DNA of 64,000 nucleotides from Gibbula magus (GCA_936450465.1 OW388296.1:10289867-10353866), one strand, 5' to 3'. Positions 10,894 to 22,609 are shown, counted from the stretch's first letter. Numbers and translations are program-made. The notes: generated by a model not told the origin, from the letters alone.

Positions 10894-12930
10894 TCATAAT
10901 TCAACGTAATTTCGCAACATTTTGATTGTTATTTTCACTAAAAAAATTAATCTTCAATCAAACAACTTAAATTTTCCATATATTGAATGTTTTGATATCC
11001 AACTATAGTCCGTCAACCTAATTTTCGGAACACAGTTTTTTGCAAGTTGCATTTAAACAATACACAATATCAAACTCTTATTTGTTCCATTCATTATTAT
11101 ATATGGTGACCTAATGTGGTGCTGAATTTCTCAATTTTATCTAAATTATTAAAGATTTTACTTTAGAAATTATCATATAAAGTTTATGAGAACAGCAACA
11201 TTTTCACAAGGGAATACTGACAAGTACTTGAACGGCTATCAACACTGTCACAGTGTGTGTCGCACGTGCACGTTGGGTAACCTCGTGATAGTGTAAGGTC
11301 ATGCTGGGAATATAGTCGTTTCCATAAACATGTTTTCATTTTAGACAGATTTTTTAAAAATTTGTATGAAAATGTTAATGTATGTTTTTCATGTGTTTAT
11401 CAAACAACATCAAATGATAAAGAAAGGGAGGTGAAACTTACATGTATTCAGATGCAGATTCAGCCCTGGCATTTAATGTTTGTGTCACATTCAGAGTTCA
11501 AATCTATGATCATGGGTTTGGGTTTTAACCCATCCTTTTGCCAGTATTGTTCTTCTACTTTCATGACATGATCCACATAATTATTCCACAAATATGTTCG
11601 TCATTTACTTAACATTTGACGTATTTCAACTTAAAAGATTTTGAATGGGTATCCGTATTTAACGGTGCATCCATGTGTTTCATAAAATTGTATTTGGCTT
11701 TAATACGTTCCAACTCACCACGTGTGCTGTCTTCAATACAAATAAGTTCACTCAGCTTGCATATTTATCCCCAATCGCCAAATATATCATAATTACTAGT
11801 TTCCAATTAAAATTGAGTAACATTATTATGCATGTGCAGAAACCTAAACTGCACGTCCCATTTACATGCACATTTGTTATATGACCTATTAATCATTATC
11901 TGTTTGTCTGTTATAAATAAGATTCCAAAATTATGTTTGACTCATTGGTTTTCGATCGGAAATTACTACTTGTCCCTTCATATCGTCAATATGCTAAGTC
12001 TACTATCATCAAAATGGTAGTTTTCGGTAACAGTTGGTACTTCTAGATAAAGTACCGCCATTTATAACGTTTGCAAAATGTGACCCCCATCAACATAATG
12101 AATGTACCTTTAAGCAATAACTTGCATATTGTGTATTTATAGATACATGGATACCATGATTACTTGGAGTATCTTTTTCAACTTTCTAGAAGAGAGAGAG
12201 TCAGATTCTTTCGACTTAAGTTAGCGCCGAATTACATCCCTCACAACTCCTCGATCCAAATCATCCAGTTTACCTGTCTTAGGATGTTTTGATATGGTCC
12301 CCGACCAATGCGGGTTTCAGTATCCGATCCTGCATCATTGTCAAGGGAGATAATACGATGAAGTGTCGTTCTAGAAACGTTTGTAGCATGAAGTGTACGT
12401 TTCATGGTGCAATTTAACGAAATAAAGTTTTTTTGTCTTTTGGATTATGTCTTGAAAAACGCATGTACTAATCTTATACCAGGGACCATATATCTTTATA
12501 AGGTTCCTGATTATACATGTATTAATAATGTCCTGTGCATCTTTGGAGAGCATGTTTTCCACTCCTCGACACTATCTGTAAATCTGACGTCACACTCCGT
12601 TCCCTTGATATGCACGTGCATGCATGTACATAACACGTTGACACATATTGTGACATTGTTGATAGCTGTTCCAGTACTTGCTAGTACTCCCTTGTGAAAA
12701 TATCGCTGTTATCAGAAACTTTACATCATAATTTCTTAAGAAAAATCTTTAATAATTCAGATAAACGTGAGAAATACAGCACCACATTAGGTCACCATAT
12801 ATAATTATGGATGGAACAAATTACAGTTTGATCATGTGTGTTGTTGAAAAGCAACTTTCAAAAAACCGTGTTCCAAAAGTTAGGTTGACGGACTATAGGT
12901 AATTCCGCAAATGGGAATTACATAATTATT
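10894..12930. mobile_element. Element with about 350-400-bp terminal inverted repeats
   Basis: The left segment (about 10,894-11,290) and the right segment (about 12,588-12,930, reverse complemented) share a long series of strings: aactatagtccgtcaacctaa, ttttttgcaagttgc, tatatatggtgacctaatgtgg, attattaaagatttt, ttttcacaagggaatact and gctatcaacactgtcac. The arms are diverged, so it is old. The interior (11,300-12,580) encodes nothing recognisable and contains a segment related to the 5' part of the Tc1-like element at 17,850. Ends and target duplication were not resolved. Confidence 0.65.
11650..12115 (+). repeat. Second copy of the Tc1-like 5' flank
   Basis: This matches 17,850-18,210: gtgcatccatgtgtttcataa, ctttaatacgttccaac, tactagtttccaattaaaat, tgcatgtgcagaaacc and gattccaaaattatgtttgactcat. 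In the second copy this sequence lies just upstream of a Tc1-like start codon. Here no transposase follows. Confidence 0.6.
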
Positions 12931-13476
12931 GCATAAACATGTGTTTTTTGGCGATTTAACACAACTCATAAATTCATCTAGCAGCAGTGATAATCATCAT
13001 TAATTAATTAATGAGGCGCCACGGAGCGGGTCGGTCCGCTGGTCACAGACGATCAGTCGTCTGTGGTTAATCAGTCATGCCTCAATGATTCTTCTGAAAA
13101 CGTTTCGCGGCAGTAATCGCGGTATTGTTAAAATGGGTAAATTAAAATCGTTTTAATAATCAATGTTAATTGCAAGTGGATATTGTCTCGATTTTATGCT
13201 CAATTGATTCCGATATACAATATACCTAGAAGTAATCATCTGTCATTCTTGAGAAAAATGCATTTCATCAGATCTTTAATTATTCTGTCAACATGGTCCT
13301 ATTTTTATGTTATATATACTTCGTTTTGAATAAAAACATACAATGGGCCAAGTATAGTGCCTTCTTGATGAACATTTAGAAAGTGTTATATCTTCAAATC
13401 ACAAAGGAGGTCGAAGAATTAAACTAGTAAGAATTGGCCTCTGTCACAAGGCCGAACTCATTTTCTGCTCGATTAT
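12931..13476. other. Short hairpins, then unit sequence
   Basis: Around 13,040-13,070 cacagacga/tcag/tcgtctgtg forms a 9-bp hairpin, inside a looser inverted pair (aatgaggcg near 13,010 and gcctcaatga near 13,080). From about 13,320 the sequence aligns to U2 42,090 and leads into the cadherin-like exon. Confidence 0.5.
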
Positions 13477-13599
13477 CTTCTCAAGGATCAAAGGGTTCTA
13501 ACAATGAAAAACGATACTGGGTTGTAACGTCTGGAGCAAGATTGTCATTACAGTGTAATTCAATCAGGACTGATGCATAAAACTCTCCCGGAAGACTAT
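13477..13599 (-). pseudogene. Cadherin-like exon, U1 copy, broken
   Basis: This is the minus-strand counterpart of 42,356-42,234. The 123-nt exon starts after an acceptor (aaaagcag/AT) and still reads SLPGEF.., LHCNDNLAPDV and YRFSLLEPF. The codon for the near-terminal Cys is now TGA, and the donor GAAG/GTAAT of U2 and U3 has become GAAG/ATAAT. Both changes inactivate it. The region is much better conserved with U2 than its flanks, as expected for an exon that decayed late. Confidence 0.4.
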
Positions 13600-14288
13600 C
13601 TGCTTTTATTCATTAGGCATGTAGGAAGTAACCAGTGTTTAGTGTCCCAGACATACTTGAGATAAAAATAAAGAATGTATGCATAAAGTTTATACCATCC
13701 AATGGTTTATTATTTCAAGGCAATATGCACAAACAATCACATGCACGCTTATATATACAATGTTCCCATTCTACACATGCATCATCCTTGAAGGGATCAT
13801 CAGGAAAACTCGTTCCAAAATTACTTTTTTCGAATCGTGTACTGCCCCAAACAATCCCCCACAGTTTTGGTTGCATACGGCGACTTATCATACAATGGAC
13901 GGTGTTCTCGGCAGAATAAAGGCAACATTAATATATATTAGATACCAATTTTAATCACAAAGAGATAAAGATGCAAATTCCAGAGGTCAAGTGACGGAAC
14001 TTCTTTTGAAAATTAAAATGCCGCCACACACGGTAACACTTCAAACGCATATAATAACAGATAAAATTTCAAGTAAATATACATATACATTTATTTGAGA
14101 AATTAGAACACAAAAATAGTGAAATGAATGGTGCGGCAAAATATATTACGATCACGCAGTACCAAACATCACGAGTTGACATCTACCGAGCAAACACTTT
14201 ACTCACAGTCTCGCTCACAGGTAACACATCTAATGCCAACATGATATATTATCTTGAGGTACAAAGGTTATATCTATTCCAGATCGAT
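13600..14288. other. U1 sequence homologous to 42,357-43,000, no intact gene
   Basis: Matching strings with U2 include cccagacatacttga.ataaaaa, catccaatggtttatt, aggtcaagtgacggaacttctt and gaatg.tgcggcaa. Short frames at 13,635-13,954 and 14,124-14,354 are not kept in U2. Confidence 0.5.
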
Positions 14289-14632
14289 TTAGAACTCAAC
14301 CTACTTTCTCAGCCAATCAGACGGTCGTATTTTCCTGACAAAATAGACTCTTAATGATTAAGAGCTCAACGCTAAAACGCTCTTCATGACACGCCCTCTC
14401 CGTGCCTGATTGGTCAAAAACAAATGACAACAACGTTTTACAACTTTTTATTGACATGTGCCCCACGTCTTCGAGTAAACACGACCTCGACACTATGCTA
14501 CACAGGCGATATAAAGATACTTGCAAATGAGTTTCGAAATATTTTGCATGCCGCATGCATTTGTCCGTTAGCATAATTAGTGTACACTTTGTTTCAGCCT
14601 TATTAAAGTCGTTTTACAAACAAAAATTGTGG

Positions 14633-14666
<34 letters not shown>

Positions 14667-15133
14667 TTCAAAATTCCTGGATCCGCCACTGAAGCACTAA
14701 AAACTAAATAGATATTTACTTCCATTTGCATTAAATTATGAAACAGCAATTCCACAATTTGATTGAGACAACGGTTTGTACATGGTTAAAAATAACGAAT
14801 ACAATGAACAGAGAAATATTAGCTCATCTCAAAGACAGACGGAAGATTATCTCTAGTTTTACCATAACAAATGTTACGATCAAATACGTTTTTCGAAAAG
14901 TGAGAGTTCATAAAAACACGTCCATACAGCTTGGCGACATCGCGTCATATGAAACGATTACGTAGGAAATAACGGAAACGGTGACGTCATTGAACCTGTC
15001 AATCAAAAGTAGGTGGAGTTCTAAGTCAGTTAGAACCTATGAAGAGAAATCTTCGTGATTAAGAAGGGGCTCGCTCGCTACGCTCGCTCCGCTCCTTCTT
15101 AATCAGGAAGATTTCTCTTCATAGGTTCTAACT
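14289..15133. mobile_element. Foldback element FB2, palindrome at the right end
   Basis: The left end (about 14,289-14,310, tagaactcaacctacttt) is inverted near the right end (about 15,008-15,023, aaaagtaggtggagttcta). The right end then closes with a near-perfect palindrome (15,029-15,133, arms of about 39 bp from gttagaacctatgaagag to cttcttaatc and back). The tip is GC-rich with repeated gctcgct. The plan is the mirror image of FB1, but the tip lacks the GGCGTTAGCC 10-mer. A poly-C tract lies inside. An 85-codon minus frame at 14,317-14,574 shows no motif. Confidence 0.65.
14634..14692 (-). repeat. 33-base poly-C run next to a hAT-like terminus
   Basis: Positions 14,634-14,666 are 33 consecutive C. 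On the minus strand the block reads cagtggcggatccaggaatt, then ttgaa, then the G run. The CAGTGGCGGATC start resembles termini I know from hAT-type elements; no partner terminus or target duplication was found. Such a tract can form G-quadruplex or i-motif structures and its exact length is uncertain in any assembly. Confidence 0.5.
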
Positions 15134-15159
15134 ATTACATAAAAGTGTTCTTTTGTATT

Positions 15160-15600
15160 CAAAATTATTTTGAATCAATAGGATTTAACTGCGAGAGAAA
15201 ATTGCCATTCAATCTGTGCATGGTAATAAACAGTTCTCAATTTAAAGTTAGCAACGACAGTGTATTGTGATAAGCATCATCGTTATTGACAGCTTGTCGA
15301 TTGTGTAATCGAAATCAGTGAAGAGTAAACACGCACTTCAGGTGATGTCAATACGAGTTGATCTTAACCTGGACAATGCTACTTAATGGTATATTCGGTG
15401 GCGGTCTTGATAGATGCGGTCAATATGTGCTGACCCGCATGAACCCGAGTTTTGCTTGGGATGAGATATGATCGTTTTCTTTAATAAGTAGAATCACGAT
15501 TATTTATTAGACAACACTTTTTCAATTTTGTGAAAATAGCCGTTTTCCAATGTTTGAACACAATGCTGAAATTATTTATAAAGATATGTTTTCAAAGATT
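15160..15600 (-). repeat. Repeat R, first copy in U1
   Basis: The core reads, on the minus strand, gtttactcttcactg.tttcg, then attacacaatcgacaagctg, then acgatgatgcttatcac. It is nearly identical to cores at 43,200, 46,250, 19,930 and 63,900, while flanks differ more. R occurs twice per unit. The frame FRLHNRQA.N.DDAYH is open across the core in all five copies, but stops occur upstream. It might be a duplicated decayed exon. Confidence 0.5.
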
Positions 15601-15974
15601 TTAACTTTGCGGACAAAAACGACTAATAACTTGACTTTTCAAAGTCAAAGCCTTCATTAACGGTATATGAAATAGAAATGAGTACAACAGTGTTTGTATG
15701 CGGATTAATCATAAATGATATGTACACTCAAATATGTAATATATTAATGCATTTCTACAACACAGAATAATACACGTAACTGAGCAAAAATGAAAACTTG
15801 ACACTTAGTTTTTCTGGTTCGAAAATGTTAAATGTTTTTTTTATTTTAAATCAATTTTTGCGTTCGTATGTTGTGCAAAGATCAAATGGGTATGATCAGA
15901 AGACAGACACACACTCACGTTTGTCTTTAACTTTGACAACGTTAATGACGTCTGAATACTCTCCCAAATGAATT

Positions 15975-17830
15975 TCACAGAATGAAGAGAATTGACCTGA
16001 GGTGATCAGTAACGATTGTGTCCACCTCTAGTGTTGCCACACACCGCCTCCTCGTGGATCTTAGAACGTTAGTATATAGTGAACATTGCCCGAGGAAGAC
16101 GTCGCCATTGCTCAAGAAGTTGACGTTGAAGATCTGGCAACGTCTGTGGTGGATTAACTTGTTGACGAACACATCGACCCAGTTCGTCCCAGATTCTTTT
16201 CGATCGGATTTAGGTCAGGGCTTCGCGATGGCCAATCCAGGACCAACATTTGTGTGAAAATTCTGTATCAGAAATGCGGCCTAAGAGTAATTGAAGGGTC
16301 CAAATGACGGGTCTCCATAATGATGTTTAAATGCTACTGAAGTAAGAGAAACTGATCATACAAAGTGATCAAAATAGCAGAGATGATTTTCTATAACATG
16401 ACATATCATATCTGATATCAGAAAATGTGTTTGCAGGACAGAAATGTACTTGAAACATCGTATAGGGATCTGCAACCAAATTTATTTACAGCAATTATTC
16501 ATCATTATTCCTACCTTGGCAAATAAATATTTGGTTGCAGAGAAAAAAATATTGTGTTGACAAGCACGTAGGATTAGTTTGGTTGCAGAGGTTTTCAAAT
16601 TTACTAAATTTGACAAAAATCGTTGACATTTTCTGAATCATTTCGGCAATTTCTCTCTCGCTAAGTGTATGACGTAATGAAACAAATGTATGTAACGCAT
16701 CCCCCCATTGGCTCATTCCGTATCAACAAAACTAAACAAAACAAAAAAATAAATTCATGTTTATTAATTCTGGTTGCTTTTATTCACGTTTCTAGATAGA
16801 AACTATTCATTAAAATAACTTAATGCTGTTTATTTCAAATAAAACTAATTTAGCAATCAAAGATATCTATGACAACCAATCAGAATTGTGATAAGATTTG
16901 ACAACAATTCGAATTCATCTCGCGGCCACGTTGTCAGCTGGTTGTAAATTAATTAATGCGTAAATTTGGACAAAATGTGTCAAAAGTGCCTACGTACTGT
17001 AGACATGCCTTATGGTAGGAAATGTTAAATGAAACAAGGTTAGTGGGTAGTTTCTATCTATAGCATAAGACATGACAGCAAAATGATAATGTGACATGAT
17101 CGAAAACCGGACTCGATAACGATCGCTAAGAAGTTTCCGCTAACTGTAAATATTGAAATAAAAGGCAAGGTAAGTTCCAACATTCATCAGATCATGATAT
17201 TTTCCTTCTGCAACCAAATTGTGTCAAGTCAAGGCTGTTCTGTTTGATGAAAACATGTATTTTGATGGTTTAAAAAGTTTGGTTGCAGTTGCCTATAGGG
17301 ACTGCAACCAAATTCAGAAATGACCCGATTTCCATGTGAAGTTATAATCTGCAACCAAATTCAAAGATAGCATGTTATATATCATGCTATAGATACTTAT
17401 TTCAGCTATCAGAAAAACTTCATCTAAGCAATTTTGAAGAGTTTGGTTGCATTTTATGGCTATTTTAGACACCCCGTCATTGGGACCCTTCACTTTCTCT
17501 TAGGCCAGAAATGCTGTATGGGGCCTAGCGTTGTCTTGCTGAAACGTTTGTCCAGGGTCGTTTCTCTGTATGAACGGAAGGAGAACAGGTTGCAAAGTCT
17601 GATCCCTGTACTGGACAGTATTTAAGTTCCCTGGAACAACAACCAGGGGAGAAAGACCTTGTGCATAGAAAGACCCCCAAACCATGACCAAATTGGTCAA
17701 CTTCTAATCCTGAGATTTAAAATTGTTTGTCGTGAACAGTTGAAGGCTCTTGCAACAGTGACCACAGAGAGTGACCAGCATTGAGCGTCCCCATAGCGCG
17801 TTGACGTTCTTCATTTGTAAGACGTGGCAT
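15975..17830 (-). pseudogene. Tc1/mariner-type transposase relic, split and deleted
   Basis: The minus strand begins at 17,830 with MPRLTNEERQRA, the usual Tc1-like start, and runs about 38 codons to a stop. It resumes at about 17,705 with LVMVWGSF and FQQDNARPHTA (around the second catalytic Asp). After the inserted element at 16,278-17,506 it continues near 16,260 with DWPSRSPDLNPIE (the Glu region) and ends RRRCVATLE near 16,030. Much of the N-terminal DNA-binding region and the first catalytic Asp are missing, and frames shift at least twice. It would have catalysed cut-and-paste transposition and is dead. Confidence 0.85.
16278..17506. mobile_element. Non-autonomous DNA element with 8-bp target duplication
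   Basis: It splits the Tc1-like gene. The flanking octamer AGAAATGC is exactly duplicated (16,270-16,277 and 17,507-17,514). The termini start ggcctaagag and match inverted for about 40 bp (ggcctaagagtaattgaagg at the left). Removing the element and one octamer rejoins the transposase sequence (RPHTAFL..). The decamer TGCAACCAAA or its complement occurs eight times, at 16,471, 16,530 and 16,578 near the left end and at 17,209, 17,278, 17,303, 17,350 and 17,442 near the right. These look like subterminal protein-binding sites. The 8-bp duplication fits hAT, P or Merlin types; GG ends favour Merlin. No transposase is encoded. Confidence 0.85.
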
Positions 17831-17849
17831 TGCCAAAATGTCATCAAAA

Positions 17850-18210
17850 TTAAAAGTGCATCCATTGTCTTTCATACAATTTTATTTTGCTTTAATACGT
17901 TCCAACACACCATATGTGCTGTTTACAATACAAATTCACTTAGCTTGCATATTCATCCCCAATCGTCAAACATATTATAATTACTAGTTTCCAATTAAAA
18001 TCGAGTAACATCATTATGCATGTGCAGAAACCGAAAAGTGCACGCCCTATTTACATGGACAGCGGTTATATGACCTATTGAACATTATCAACCCAAATTT
18101 GTGATTTTGTCTGGTTTAAATAAGATTCCAAAATTACGTTTGACTCATAAGACCATTTATAACGTTTGGCATATTTGATCCCCAACAACACAATGAATGT
18201 ACGTTTAAAC
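17850..18210 (+). repeat. 5' flank of the Tc1-like relic
   Basis: This matches 11,650-12,115 in order, and it lies just upstream (minus strand) of the transposase start at 17,830. It is probably the element's 5' non-coding part and terminal repeat. The outer end was not resolved. Confidence 0.5.
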
Positions 18211-19829
18211 TTTCAATTTTATTTTCCAAATGAGCTTCAAAATGTGCGTACTTAGTTCATGCTAACATGCATCGATTGACCTCTTTATTTTTTGTTTGCA
18301 CGTGCATTCACAGTTTTACGATGTTTGTGGCTACAAAGTCAATGATTGCACGTGACGTCACAGCTTCCTCACATAAGAGGAGTAAAATAGTGTTTACACT
18401 AATTCACAGAACAAACAGAAACGACGTCATAAATTAACCTGTGTCATGTTTTCAATTTTGCTGAGTGAGGTTATGACAAAATATGAAAATATTTCTGTAC
18501 AGTGTTTTTTTCGAATATAGTGCTAGTCCGTTCAATGCATTGATATTGGTTGAAGACATGCGTTGATGAAGCTTTTACCAGATAGGATAATCGTGAAACT
18601 ATTTTGGGATGAAATTATGTATTTGCCCCTAGTTAAATGGACGTCGTTGTCTTTGCAATCTTAATGCCACAGGTGAACGGGTTCTGTGACACAGTTGAAA
18701 GTTTGGAACAATAATATCAAAATGCTGTAATCAAATCATTGACAAAACATAAAAGCACTTTCTAAAAGCACTCACAGAATGCATGAATATTGTATTGAAT
18801 TCAGTGCAGATTTAATTCGATATCCGAAGAGATATAACATTCTATCATCTTGGATGTCCAGTTTAGGTGTGTATTTCATGAACATGAATAAATATGCAAA
18901 AGCTTACATTTGTAATTAGTTGACTCTCAAAAACAACTTTGTCCTTGATCACTACTGTGGATATAGTAGTGTAACGAGGTCACAAAACTTATGTTCCGGA
19001 TTTTTCTATTGTGGTGACATTGCTTATTCAAACAGCGACTAACAAAACATGACATTATATAATTGGTCAAGAGGAAAATTATTCATCGCAACAACATATT
19101 TAATATGCATATATCAAGCAAGCATCCCAGCAAGACAATTCAACATATTTTGCCTTAGCATGGTGCTTGGATTACTTTAATTTACATGGGTATATATTAA
19201 CTATGAAAACTGCATTCTGGATAATACATTATTCTTTGTGAACATACAAGCCATTACCGAGTATAAGCTTACTCTTAATCAGGTGGGTTGTAGGGGAAAC
19301 CAACATCGGAAACATATATACATGAGAGAAAAGCACGCAGCAAATCATGTTAACCTTTGTGAAAAAGCTCTGTGAGGGAACGTGAAAAGAATATAAGAAA
19401 ACAATATTTTCTAAATAGCAACTTCTTTATTGTGAAAATTCACGACGGTTTGGAGAATATGCTTACTCCTAGATAAGATTAAATGTATGGTAAAACAAGG
19501 TGGTATACATTAATACAGCGGTATATTAAGAAATACCTTAGTAGATTATACAGTGATGATTAATGTACATGAGCATGTAACTTATATCACGGTGGATAGT
19601 ATCACCATATTTGCTATGCATTACAGTGAAACATGTTAGTATATGTTATGATTAGTGAAGGATGATTGCTACTTACATTGTAGCAATGCATCTAGAACAA
19701 TTTTCTACACCAGACAAAGTTGCCGAGCACTGGCAGGATTGGAAACCGAACATTCTACACCATTAGAGTTACCATTTGATCTCTCTATGCTAGATCTATA
19801 TTAAATTGTTTTTTTTTTATGAATGATCT
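18211..19829. other. U1 sequence, partly aligned to 43,700-44,110
   Basis: From about 18,470 the strings caaaatatgaaaat, cattgatattggttgaagac, agcttttaccagatagg and gcactcacagaatgcat match U2. Apart from the hammerhead-like relic at 19,417 nothing is recognised. About 18,850-19,400 and 19,490-19,829 show no feature. Confidence 0.45.
19417..19488 (-). ncRNA. Degenerate hammerhead-like motif (copy 2)
   Basis: The minus strand reads a degraded CUGANGA box, ggag/taagcatatt/ctcc (a stem-loop like the better copies), then aaaccgtcgtg. The core residues are changed. It is recognised mainly by its similarity to 31,290 and 51,781. Confidence 0.4.
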
Positions 19830-20260
19830 TAGTTTGAATCAACAAGCTTTAGTTGCGAGCGAAAACATGCCTTCAATCTATTGCAGTAAAAACCAGGTGC
19901 TGGTCCCAGATTATATGTTAGTGCAAAGTGATAAGCATCATCGTAGTTGACAGCTTGTCGATTGTGTAATCGAAACCGATGAAGAGTAAACAAGCACTTC
20001 AAGTTATGTCAATAGCAGTTGATCTAAATTTGGACAATGCTACTTAATGGTCGACTATGCCCAACTTATTTGATGACGCAAATAAATGCTAACTGTGAAC
20101 AGCGGGTTTTCCATACATTTCAACCCCGGGAACTATTTATATACAGTCTAAACTAAGATCATTCGTGGGATCTATTTAAAAGAAGAATCATGACAATTTA
20201 TTAGACAACATTTGGTCACGTTTGTGACAATGTCCGTCATTCTTCAAAAGGTGGCTAAAG
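19830..20260 (-). repeat. Repeat R, second copy in U1
   Basis: It has the same conserved core as 15,160-15,600, followed by the shared agaatcatgacaatttattagacaaca segment. The counterpart in U2 is 46,150-46,550, with which it is nearly identical in the core. Confidence 0.5.
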
Positions 20261-22077
20261 AGACAGGTCGGTTAATAGAACACAATGGCTGGTATTAAAC
20301 ATTAGTGATGTTTCTTTAAGGATCTAGCGTTTACAGGCGCTGTATCACGTGTTTTGGCATATTATTTTTGTTTAAATATATCTTTTATTATTACAGTTTT
20401 ATATAATATATTGTTACGGTCGAGGGTAAAAGATCTCATGATATAATCCAATAAACCGTATCCATAGAAAACGGCTATCCGAATTGATAGAAAATTGGTG
20501 CTACGTATAAAGTGTATTTTGTGAACTCTTGAATGGGAGATGTAGATTTGTAGGCCTAATGCAAGTATGCAGCAATATGGTTGACCATTTTATCATTGTG
20601 CCATATTCAAAATTCTAGTCTTGAGAGTTTAGGTATCCCTACATCAGTGGCCGATGGATGGGTAATAGGCTCGCATGGCTTAACCGATCCATGTACATTC
20701 ATATGAGAACTCTTTTTTATCTATTCAGGATATAAATTAACACTTAAATTAACACTTATTAAATATTTTGTGAGAGCACTTTATTTCAGTAAGAACCGCC
20801 ACAAGAAAACTAGCATTTCAAGTTAACTAGCATCCTCAAATCAAACGGGTTCTGTATTAGAGTAGAAAGTGAAATTCAACGTTTAGAATAGCATCTATTA
20901 GCACTGTTATCAACTCATGGATGAAACATAAAACAAGTTTCTAAAAGCACTCGCAGTATGCAATATATTGCATTGAATCCTGTGCAGTTTAGAGAAAGAT
21001 ACAATACTCTATATCGCTTCTACTATCATCTAGAACGTTAGCTCTATACAAAATTGTGGTTATGTTGTAATGTGATAACAGAATGTCAGCAGCGAAATTT
21101 AATTATCATCTTCAATATGAACTTTGTAGGAAGGTTTGAATGCCAGAAACGTCTTTCTCACATAAATTATTGAAACCGAATAAATTAGTTACACGCATGA
21201 TTTAATTATAAACTGTAAAAAATAAATAAAACCATTTTAAGTATTCCACAGTTAACATATAGTTTCTGTTCAGATATCAATACATGCATAGAGTATTTAG
21301 TCATCATTAAAATGTAATACTGTAATAATCAGAATTTATTTGTTAGACAGGTTTTTGTTAGACATTCAGGCTCTTCGTTGCTATTCACTTTTATCCAAAC
21401 TTATTTAATTTTCTGTTCCTAATTATCCTAAGGATTGGTTCTTCTACAGCTGTCACTATTTACCCCTTTTTCATCAATGCTGAACATAGTCGGCATGTCT
21501 TCTTCAAATGAGTTTGAATCCTCCCCAATGACAAAATGGACGTCAGAATATCCTCACATTGTCAATGTGTTATCTGACATATGCCAGTTGTTGGTATACA
21601 ACAACTCAGGTGGTGTTTTTCATAAGCGCTGTAATAAGGTTACATGATTTGAGGTGGCCTACTGAAAACATGGACAACTTCAACATTGGGTACAGGGTTT
21701 TGATAAAAATTCTTTGCAGAGAAGGAGTTAAATCTGCACATTTTAAAATGGATGATATATGAATATTGTAGGATGGTCTCTAAATATTAAACTCAAATTG
21801 GGTTGCGACGTTCAAGCACGTCCTCATACTATTTGAAGATGTAGTCAGTTTCAGGGATCTGTTACAAAATGGCAGATGTGAAAGTTGTAGGATGATAACG
21901 ACGTCCCTTGCACTCAGACAGTATCAAAAACGATCTGAGTGATTAGTTAATTACACAAAGCACTTGAGGATGGCACAGGGTCTGGACAATTTGAGCTTTT
22001 TATTATATGATGTATCCCGGTTGTATGAAGTTAATATTAATCTCAGAGTGCGGTATTTCTTTCAATGTTATGGATAA
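20261..22077. other. U1 sequence, no gene seen
   Basis: The dispersed repeat (20,640-20,800) and a stretch at 20,830-21,010 (atcaaacgggttctgta.., taaaacaagtttctaaaagc) align to U2 46,780-47,190. A 70-codon plus frame at 21,435-21,647 shows no motif I can defend. Confidence 0.4.
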
Positions 22078-22290
22078 ACTTTTAAATATGTATGAAGTGT
22101 ATGTCGTTTGCTCCTTGATATCTAGATCCACATGAACAAGAGAAACCAAGCCTTCTAGACAATAATAGCGCAGATGCAGACAATTTCCATGCGCGTCTGG
22201 TGATTGGAAAGGTAACCAAGATTCATGATTGGGACTAAACTTAGCACAAATCCTAACGGTACTGGCACAAGAGGTCCTGCACGCCAACAA
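22078..22290 (-). pseudogene. C-type-lectin-like domain relic
   Basis: A minus-strand frame of about 72 codons reads like the second half of a C-type lectin-like domain: ESWLP..SPD..GNCLHLR (the usual W-P-x-Q-P-[DN]...C-v-x-L segment), then VHVDLDIKEQ and a terminal YIFKS. Canonical domains have Cys where this has Leu (VDL) and Phe (YIF), so the disulphides would be lost. The domain start and any flanking exons are missing. Such domains bind carbohydrates or proteins on secreted or surface receptors. U2 lacks this segment, its homology beginning just to the right at 47,636. Assignment rests on motif spacing only. Confidence 0.4.
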
Positions 22291-22609
22291 ACTTCCAGAC
22301 TCAGCTAGCTCCTGGTGGGATCATGACGACCCGACCCGACCCGTATGCCGGGACTTCCTGGGGCTAATATTAGAGGGGGATTTGCCAATGATGGTGAAGT
22401 CTGATGGCTCGGTTTCTTTTACGGGCATTGGTCAAATAGCGCATACATGGGACAATTGTTTCCTAGTGCAGGGCAATTATTTAAGCTCTTATCCCAAGAA
22501 TCTATCTACAGGTTCAAAATGCATATTTGACTGTCATCAAAATGGAGTCTGCGAGACATACCATATAGGTAAAAATGTATGTTACATGTATAACTTAAGC
22601 CCTGGTTGA
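22229..22609 (+). CDS. 126-codon open frame, possible PAN-like fragment, not conserved
   Basis: The frame runs to TGA with four Cys in its second half: NCFLVQGNYL, then KCIFDCHQNGVCETYHIGKN and VCYMYN. This spacing is faintly like PAN/apple domains. The first half overlaps the lectin-like relic on the other strand. The U2 counterpart (47,636-47,880) has in-frame stops and gaps, and there a better acceptor (ttttgttttacag/gcattg) precedes the homologous region. It is at best a damaged exon and may be chance. Confidence 0.2.
   Translation: MGLNLAQILTVLAQEVLHANKLPDSASSWWDHDDPTRPVCRDFLGLILEGDLPMMVKSDGSVSFTGIGQIAHTWDNCFLVQGNYLSSYPKNLSTGSKCIFDCHQNGVCETYHIGKNVCYMYNLSPG

Noticed and set aside
13430..13590. 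Plus-strand reading with an Ig-like VTSGARLSLQC string
   Set aside because: The same region on the minus strand has proper splice sites and a cadherin-like reading, and the plus frame lacks a donor before its stop.
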